From Rhodocyclaceae bacterium (lineage in GTDB: Bacteria > Pseudomonadota > Gammaproteobacteria > Burkholderiales > Rhodocyclaceae): 8,837 bases of DNA. Numbering within the stretch: the stretch's first letter is position 1; each line of letters starts with the position of its first letter. Positions 1 to 4,908 of the stretch are shown here, piece after piece. A model generated the notes under the pieces. That model saw nothing but the letters and a program-made list of their open reading frames with translations. It did not search any database and was not told the DNA's origin. A program made the position numbers and the translations under genes. The DNA is taken from the NCBI GenBank assembly GCA_030682595.1, contig JAUXNZ010000318.1:1-8837 (forward strand), in the 5' to 3' direction.

Positions 1-291
1 TTCCACGCGCTCGACCAGAAGCACATCGCCGGCATTGCCCGCATCCAGTTGCAATATCTGGAAAAGCGTCTGGCCAAGCTTGAGATGTCGATGGAAGTGT
101 CAGACGCCGCTTTGGCCAGCATCGCGGAGGCCGGCTTCGACCCGGTGTTCGGGGCGCGACCGCTCAAGCGGGCGATTCAGGAACGCATCGAAAATCCGCT
201 GGCTAAGGCGATTCTGGAAGGCAGGTTCGGCGCGAAGGATCGTATTCGCGTCGAGGTGAAGAGCGGCCGGCTGGAGTTCAGCAAGCTGTAA
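1..291 (+). CDS. clpB: ATP-dependent chaperone ClpB, C-terminal fragment (5' end outside window)
   Basis: The reading frame is open from base 1 and ends with TAA at 289-291, giving the last 96 residues of a ClpB-type Hsp100 protein. ClpB is a cytoplasmic hexameric AAA+ disaggregase that works with DnaK to rescue aggregated proteins. The visible part is the small C-terminal subdomain of the second AAA+ module. It carries the typical IQLQYLEKRLA helix (visible residues 15-25) and the block GFDPVFGARPLKR (45-57), in which GAR contains the sensor-2 arginine, followed by IENPLA and a short beta-rich tail. It ends where ClpB proteins normally end, so the 3' end looks intact; the start lies upstream of the window. 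A related Clp ATPase is less likely because the tail matches ClpB best. The last 14 bp overlap the end of the convergent tag gene. No terminator is visible after the stop. Confidence 0.93.
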   Translation, partial: FHALDQKHIAGIARIQLQYLEKRLAKLEMSMEVSDAALASIAEAGFDPVFGARPLKRAIQERIENPLAKAILEGRFGAKDRIRVEVKSGRLEFSKL

Positions 292-844
292 GCGCTTTGT
301 GGCGCGGGCAGGTGACGAGGTGATCGTTCACCATGCCCGTCGCCTGCATGTGCGAGTAAATCACCGTCGGACCGACGAAGCGGAAACCGCGCTGCTTCAA
401 TTCCTTCGCTAGCGCCTCGGCGACTGGCGTGTAAACCGGCACCTCGTCGAGATGCTGCCAGCGATTGGTAACCGGTTGGCCGTCGACGAATTGCCAGAAC
501 AAGGAATCGAGGCTGCTCCCTGACTCGTACAGCGCCAGCGTGGCGCGGGCGTTGGCGATGGCGGCGGCGATCTTGAGGCGATTGCGCACGATACCGGCGT
601 CGTCGAGCAGCCGCGCCACATCTGGTTCGCCGTAACGGGCGATTTTTTCGACTGCAAAATGATCGAAGGCGCGGCGGTAGTTTTCGCGCTTCTTCAAAAT
701 CGTCAGCCACGACAATCCCGCCTGCGCACCCTCAAGAATCAGGAACTCGAACAGTGTGCGTTCGTCATGCCAGGGCACGCCCCATTCCCTGTCGTGATAC
801 GCCACATAGAGCGGATCGTTTCCACACCATGGGCAGCGTTCCAT
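278..844 (-). CDS. tag: DNA-3-methyladenine glycosylase I
   Basis: This 188-residue protein has the usual Tag length (the E. coli enzyme has about 187). Tag excises 3-methyladenine from alkylated DNA as the first step of base excision repair in the cytoplasm. It begins MERCPWCGNDPLYVAYHD and shows the family signature LEGAQAGLSW. The zinc-site residues known from E. coli Tag are present at the same numbers: Cys4, His17, His175 and Cys179. The base-pocket residues Tyr16, Trp21, Glu38 and Trp46 are also present, so the enzyme is probably active. The start is supported by AGGA about 7 nt upstream and by exact N-terminal alignment with the family. The gene lies 25 bp downstream of the acetyltransferase gene on the same strand, so the two are probably cotranscribed. 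Its 3' end overlaps the clpB 3' end by 14 bp. Confidence 0.96.
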   Translation of the reverse strand: MERCPWCGNDPLYVAYHDREWGVPWHDERTLFEFLILEGAQAGLSWLTILKKRENYRRAFDHFAVEKIARYGEPDVARLLDDAGIVRNRLKIAAAIANARATLALYESGSSLDSLFWQFVDGQPVTNRWQHLDEVPVYTPVAEALAKELKQRGFRFVGPTVIYSHMQATGMVNDHLVTCPRHKALTAC

Positions 845-869
845 AGCGCCGTCCTGCCAGCGCCGACTT

Positions 870-3560
870 TTAGTTGAGCGCCAACACGCCGCGCTTGAGG
901 CCCGGGTCTTCGGGGTGCGGCGAAAGCACGAAGCCGAGGCCGGAGACGAACTGGATCATGCGGCGATTTTCGGCGAGGAAGTCGCCGTTCATGAACTTGA
1001 TGCCGCGCGAGCGGGCGGTGTCGATGATCACGCCCATCAGTCGACGCGCCAGGCCCTTGCCCTGCCAGGCGTCGGCGACGACCACGGCAAACTCGCAGGA
1101 TTCGCCATCCGGGTTCATGGCATAACGCGCCACGCCGACCTCGACTTCGCGTCCGGCAAGCTCGGTCAGGGCAACGAAGGCCATCTCGCGGTCATAGTCG
1201 ATCTGTGTCAGGCGCACCAACTGGGCCTGCGACAGCTCACGCAGGGTGTTCATGAAGCGGAAATACTTGGTTTCGGCCGACAGGTTCCTGACAAACTCCT
1301 GCTCCAGATCGGCATCTTCCGGGCCGATCGGGCGGATGACGACATTCTGGCCGTCCTTGGTCTGGTACTGCGTGACCAGATGCGACGGATAGGGGTGGAT
1401 CACCATATGGTCGTAGCGCCCGGCGGTCAACGACAAATTGTCGATGACAACACGGGCATCGACCGCCACCGCACCATTCTCGTCGACGATCAGCGGATTG
1501 ATATCCAGTTCCTGAATCCAGGGCAGCTCGCAGACCATCTCGGAAACCCGCAGCAGCACGGCTTCCAGGGCTTCCATGCTGACCGGCGGCATGTTGCGGA
1601 ATTCACCGAGCCGGGCCGAGGTGCGGGTAGAAGCCAGCATGTCGGCAACGAGAAAGCGGTTGAGCGGCGGCAGGGCCACGGCGCGATCCTTGCCGCAGGC
1701 ATCGATGCCCGCCCCACCGGGGCCGAAGATGACGGTCGGACCGAAAATCGGATCCTTCGTCATGCCGACCATCAGTTCGCGGCCATTGGTCTTCTGGATC
1801 ATCGGTTCGATGGCAATGCCGTGGATCACGGCGTCGGGCCGATTCTTTTTCACCTCGTCGATGATCTGGCTGTAGGCATCCCGCACGGCGGCCAGCGCAG
1901 TGAGATTCAGGCGCACGCCGCCCGAATCGAGTTTATGGGTGATTTGCGGCGAGTCGATCTTCATCACCACCGGCAGGCCCATTTCCTCGGCCAGCACCAT
2001 CGCCTCGGAAGGCGAACGCGCCACCACCGTCTGGGCGATGGGGATGCGGAAAGCCGCCAGCAGGGCCTTCGATTCCATTTCATTGAGCGTCTTGCGGCCC
2101 TCGGCCAGAGCGGATTCGATCACCAGCCGCGCCGATTCGAGTCTGGGTGGCGTGTGGTCGGAAATCGACGCCGGGGCCTGCATCAGCAATTGCTGGTTGC
2201 GGTAGTAGCTGGCGATGTGCGAGAACAGTTCGACCGCCGGATCCGTGGTGCGGAAGGTGGGAATGCCGGCGCCGCGGAACAAGAGCCGCGCCTCCTTCAC
2301 CTGCTCTTCGCCCATCCAGCAGGTGACCAGCGGCTTGTCGGTCTTTTTCGCCACTTCGATGACCGCGCGGGCCGTCTGCGTCGGGTCGGCCAGCGCCTGC
2401 GGGGCCAGGATCGCCAGCACGCCGTCGACCCCGTCGTCTTCGAGACAAGCGGTGATCGTGGTGGCGTAACGCGCCGGATCGGCGTCGCCGACCAGATCGA
2501 TCGGATTGGCCTTCGACCAGGTTGGCGGCAGCGCTTCATTCAGTTTCTGGAAGGTGGCCGCCGCCATTTCAGCGAGCGCAATGCCAATGTCGGCGGCATG
2601 ATCAGCCGCCAACACGCCGATGCCGCCACCGTTGGTGACAATCATCAGGCGATTGCCACGCGGGCGGAAATGCGAAAACAGCGCCTGCGCGGCGGCGAAC
2701 ATCTGCCCGACATTGCCCAGGCGCACCACGCCGGCGCGCCGCAAGGCCGCGTCGAACACGTCGTCGGCACCGATCAGCGCGCCGCTATGCGATTGCGCGG
2801 CCAGCTTGCCGGCAGGATTGCGCCCGCCCTTGATCAACAGCACCGGCTTGCAGCGCGCGGCGGCGCGCAACGCGCTCATGAAACGCCGGGCATTCTTGAT
2901 GCCTTCGATGTACAAAAAAATGTTTTCGGTGCGCGGATCGGAAACCATGTAGTCGAGCACTTCGCCAAAATCGACATCGCTCTCGGCGCCCAGCGAAACG
3001 ACGTTGGAAAACCCGACATTGTTGGGCAGCGCCCAGTCGAGAATCGCCGTACATAGCGCGCCTGATTGCGAGATCAGCCCGACCGTGCCGGGGTTCGCGC
3101 TGCTGTGGGCATAGGTGACATTCACGCCACTGCCGGGACGGATCAAGCCCAGGCAGTTGGGACCCAGCAGGCGCACATTGTGACGCCGCGCACTCTCCAG
3201 CATGGCGCGGGCCAGATTGACCCCGCGTGAACCCATTTCGGCAAAACCACCGGAAATAATGATGGCGTTGCGGGTGCCGGCGCGGCCGCAGGCGTCGATG
3301 ATGTCCGGCACGGTTTCGGCCCGGGTGCAGATCACCGCCAGATCAAGCCGCTGCGGGATGCTCTCGACCGAGTCGTAAGACAGTTGGCCAAACACCATTT
3401 CATGGCGCGGATTGACGAGGAACAAACGCCCCGGAAAGCCGCCATCGATGACGTTTTGCGCCATGGTATGGCCAATCGAACCCGCCGTCTCGGAAGCGCC
3501 GATGATGGCGATCGATTTGGGTTCGAAGAGAGAAGTCAGATAATGCTGTTCGTAGTTCAT
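870..3560 (-). CDS. pat: Bifunctional ADP-forming acyl-CoA synthetase-like / GNAT protein N-acetyltransferase (Pat/PatZ type)
   Basis: The 896-residue protein has the architecture of Salmonella Pat and E. coli PatZ (both about 886 residues). In those proteins a large ADP-forming acyl-CoA synthetase-like region is followed by a C-terminal GNAT domain that acetylates lysines, notably inactivating acetyl-CoA synthetase. Visible domains, roughly: a CoA-binding Rossmann fold with GASETAGSIG (21-30); succinyl-CoA-ligase-like domains (about 150-460) with SQSGA and SHSGALIG; an ATP-grasp domain (about 480-710) with HKLDSGGVRLNL, FGPGGAGID and ELDINPL; and a GNAT domain (about 735-896). The GNAT domain shows the acetyl-CoA loop QGKGLARRL (833-841) and a glutamate, Glu823, where the Salmonella catalytic Glu809 is expected. 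His258 in SHSG matches the phosphorylated histidine of true ADP-forming ligases, so ligase activity may survive. The start is chosen for its family-like N terminus; the Shine-Dalgarno is weak (GCGGAAAAAAC before ATG). Probable first gene of an operon with tag; the substrate protein is not shown by the sequence. Confidence 0.9.
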   Translation of the reverse strand: MNYEQHYLTSLFEPKSIAIIGASETAGSIGHTMAQNVIDGGFPGRLFLVNPRHEMVFGQLSYDSVESIPQRLDLAVICTRAETVPDIIDACGRAGTRNAIIISGGFAEMGSRGVNLARAMLESARRHNVRLLGPNCLGLIRPGSGVNVTYAHSSANPGTVGLISQSGALCTAILDWALPNNVGFSNVVSLGAESDVDFGEVLDYMVSDPRTENIFLYIEGIKNARRFMSALRAAARCKPVLLIKGGRNPAGKLAAQSHSGALIGADDVFDAALRRAGVVRLGNVGQMFAAAQALFSHFRPRGNRLMIVTNGGGIGVLAADHAADIGIALAEMAAATFQKLNEALPPTWSKANPIDLVGDADPARYATTITACLEDDGVDGVLAILAPQALADPTQTARAVIEVAKKTDKPLVTCWMGEEQVKEARLLFRGAGIPTFRTTDPAVELFSHIASYYRNQQLLMQAPASISDHTPPRLESARLVIESALAEGRKTLNEMESKALLAAFRIPIAQTVVARSPSEAMVLAEEMGLPVVMKIDSPQITHKLDSGGVRLNLTALAAVRDAYSQIIDEVKKNRPDAVIHGIAIEPMIQKTNGRELMVGMTKDPIFGPTVIFGPGGAGIDACGKDRAVALPPLNRFLVADMLASTRTSARLGEFRNMPPVSMEALEAVLLRVSEMVCELPWIQELDINPLIVDENGAVAVDARVVIDNLSLTAGRYDHMVIHPYPSHLVTQYQTKDGQNVVIRPIGPEDADLEQEFVRNLSAETKYFRFMNTLRELSQAQLVRLTQIDYDREMAFVALTELAGREVEVGVARYAMNPDGESCEFAVVVADAWQGKGLARRLMGVIIDTARSRGIKFMNGDFLAENRRMIQFVSGLGFVLSPHPEDPGLKRGVLALN

Positions 3561-3664
3561 GTTTTTTCCGCTTTATCTTGTGGATTTGCGGTAATACTGC
3601 GGCGGCAATGCTGCGATGCAACATAGGATACTCATCAACATGAAAATTCGCAACAGGGATCAGC
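3561..3664. promoter_or_regulatory. Divergent intergenic region between pat and the methyltransferase gene
   Basis: This 104-bp gap separates two genes read away from each other, so promoters for both should lie here. No strong sigma70 promoter is visible. The best leftward candidate is TTGCAT with a weak AGTATT 17 bp away, and the best rightward candidate is TAGGAT without a convincing -35 box. The right edge carries AGGGA about 5 nt before the methyltransferase ATG, which decides that start. I infer promoter function from the divergent layout, not from clear boxes. Confidence 0.45.
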
Positions 3665-4501
3665 ATGGAAAAAGATCACGAAATCAGGCCCGGTCAATCG
3701 CTCGAACTGCTCAAGGAACTCCACATCCTGACCCGGGACGGCCGGATGAACCAGGACAGCCGGCGCAAATTGAAGCAGGTCTACCACCTCTACCGGTTTG
3801 TCGAGCCGCTGTTGCAGGAAAGCCGGCAGACATCGTCCGACATTCAACTGGTGGACATCGGCGCCGGCAAGTCCTATCTCGGCTTCATCCTTTACGACCT
3901 GTTTTTCAAGGGACTGAATAACGGTTCGCACATTTACGGCATCGAAGCCCGGCATGAACTGGTCGAAAAATCCCGGGCGCTGGCCGGCAGACTGGGATTT
4001 CCCGGCATGTCCTTTCTCGACAAAACCGTGGCCGACGCGCTGACGGCCCCTGAACTGCCGGCCAGGATCGACATCGTCACCGCCCTGCACGCCTGCGACA
4101 CAGCCACCGACGATGCGATTCGCTTTGCCCTCGGCCGCCAGGCGGCTTTCATCGTGCTGGCGCCATGCTGCCAGGCCGAAGTCGCCGCGCATCTGCGAAA
4201 AAACAAGGGCAAGGCGCTGGCCAACCCGCTGGCGGAACTTTGGCGCCACCCGCTCCACACGCGGGAATTCGGCAGCCAGGTCACCAATGTGCTGCGCTGC
4301 CTGCAACTCGAAACCCATGGTTACCAGGTCAGCGTCACCGAACTGGTGGGCTGGGAACACTCGATGAAAAACGAGCTGATCATCGCCCGCCACAACGGCC
4401 AGCCCGGCAAACATCACGCCGCACGCCTCGATGCACTGCTTTGCCTGCTGGGACTGGAAGACCTGCGCGAGCGCTTTTTCACTCCACAATTTTCGCCGTG
4501 A
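3665..4501 (+). CDS. Class I SAM-dependent methyltransferase, substrate unknown
   Basis: This 278-residue protein has a Rossmann-type methyltransferase fold. Motif I is VDIGAGKSYLGF (63-74), the glycine-rich SAM loop. The acidic residue that would hold the SAM ribose is in YGIEAR (91-96). Two further motifs, LHACDTATD (141-149) and LAPCCQ (165-170), are the hallmark of the methyltransferase family that includes eukaryotic METTL25/RRNAD1- and GSTCD-like proteins (Methyltransf_32-like, by recall). The N-terminal 60 residues are helical and charged, and there is no signal peptide or membrane segment, so it is cytoplasmic. The start at 3665 has AGGGA about 5 nt upstream; an ATG at 3640 is in another frame. 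I cannot name the substrate; RNA is a plausible inference from relatives, but small molecules cannot be excluded. It is divergent from pat and stands alone. Confidence 0.82.
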   Translation: MEKDHEIRPGQSLELLKELHILTRDGRMNQDSRRKLKQVYHLYRFVEPLLQESRQTSSDIQLVDIGAGKSYLGFILYDLFFKGLNNGSHIYGIEARHELVEKSRALAGRLGFPGMSFLDKTVADALTAPELPARIDIVTALHACDTATDDAIRFALGRQAAFIVLAPCCQAEVAAHLRKNKGKALANPLAELWRHPLHTREFGSQVTNVLRCLQLETHGYQVSVTELVGWEHSMKNELIIARHNGQPGKHHAARLDALLCLLGLEDLRERFFTPQFSP

Positions 4502-4534
4502 ATGCAGCCGACGCAGGGACGGCGAAGGGGTCGC

Positions 4535-4560
4535 CGACGGGTCGTCGAGCAGAATTTTTT
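4535..4560 (+). terminator. Possible weak intrinsic terminator after the methyltransferase gene
   Basis: A GC-rich hairpin with arms CGACG (4535-4539) and CGTCG (4543-4547) and loop GGT is followed, after AGCAGAA, by TTTTTT (4555-4560). A second small hairpin, CGGCGA/TCGCCG, lies at 4520-4536 and partly competes with it. The short stem and the 7-nt gap before the T-run make it suboptimal. Its place, 34 bp after the methyltransferase stop, is what supports the call. Confidence 0.35.
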
Positions 4561-4732
4561 CTTTGGTTATAGACAGAACTTTTCATATACCGCACTGGGT
4601 GCGGAATGAGCATCGATTGCCGGCCTGTCAACCCCCCGGAATCGGTAGCTTTTTTGCATTGCAGCAATCACAACGGGGTGCATCAACCCGCCAAAACACC
4701 CCAACAGACTGATTTTTCGTGTCCTTTTTGTG

Positions 4733-4763
4733 GTGCAAAACATACTATATGTAGTGGTATAAA
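4733..4763 (+). promoter_or_regulatory. Candidate nrdJ promoter
   Basis: TATAAA at 4758-4763 matches five of six bases of the sigma70 -10 box and lies in the AT-rich zone ahead of nrdJ. The upstream partner is poor: GTGCAA (4733-4738) at a long 19-bp spacing. Transcription would begin near 4770, leaving a leader of about 140 nt. A NrdR-box-like palindrome fills the space between the two boxes, which fits repression by occlusion. Confidence 0.4.
4742..4757 (+). promoter_or_regulatory. NrdR-box-like operator upstream of nrdJ
   Basis: ATACTATATGTAGTGG matches 13 of 16 bases of the NrdR box consensus as I recall it (ACACTATATATAGTGT) and is an imperfect palindrome around ACTATATGTAGT. NrdR is the zinc-finger/ATP-cone repressor that controls ribonucleotide reductase genes in many bacteria, and this site lies upstream of such a gene and directly abuts the candidate -10 box. 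NrdR normally uses two boxes about 31-32 bp apart. The only second candidate, around 4766-4781, shares just the left half (ACTATCTA) and is offset by 24 bp. The nrdR gene itself is not in the window. Confidence 0.5.
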
Positions 4764-4908
4764 TTGGACTATCTACTAGACAAAATACTAACTAATTGTT
4801 TTTTATAAAGTAAATATTTTCTTCTTCACACTGTCCGGAGGACTGTCTATCCTTCGCAGCTCTCGCCTCACCGGCAAACCCACTTCCAACCTAAACACGG
4901 GCCCAACC

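Larger units (their letters stand above)
4502..4908 (+). other. 407-bp non-coding region upstream of nrdJ
   Basis: No convincing gene was found; the short open frames here have no recognisable protein character or ribosome binding sites. The left part (4502-4700) contains several small hairpins, including one with 6-bp arms CCGCAC/GTGCGG at 4590-4604 and possible long-range pairing of GATTGC (4615-4620) with GCAATC (4664-4669). The right part (about 4710-4830) is strikingly AT-rich against GC-rich surroundings and holds the likely nrdJ promoter and operator. The last 60 bp are GC-rich again and would form the nrdJ leader. I saw no B12-box or other signature of a cobalamin riboswitch. Confidence 0.6.

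Noticed and set aside
915..3056. Long 713-residue open frame on the plus strand
   Set aside because: It lies entirely antisense to pat, is rich in His/Arg/Gly/Asp as expected for the mirror of a GC-rich gene, and has no family motifs.
3635..4489. 284-residue minus-strand open frame opposite the methyltransferase gene
   Set aside because: The plus strand encodes clear SAM-binding motifs with a good ribosome site; the minus frame has no motif and would run through the divergent promoter gap.
4431..4712. Small genes in the gap before nrdJ (plus strand 4431-4712, minus strand 4479-4667)
   Set aside because: They overlap the methyltransferase 3' end or the hairpin region, lack ribosome sites and show no conserved-looking features.
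4502..4908. Cobalamin (AdoCbl) riboswitch upstream of nrdJ
   Set aside because: Expected for a B12-dependent enzyme, but no B12-box-like GCCACTG or the other conserved blocks were found. The nearest string, CCGCACTGGGTGCGG, is a simple hairpin lying upstream of the likely promoter.
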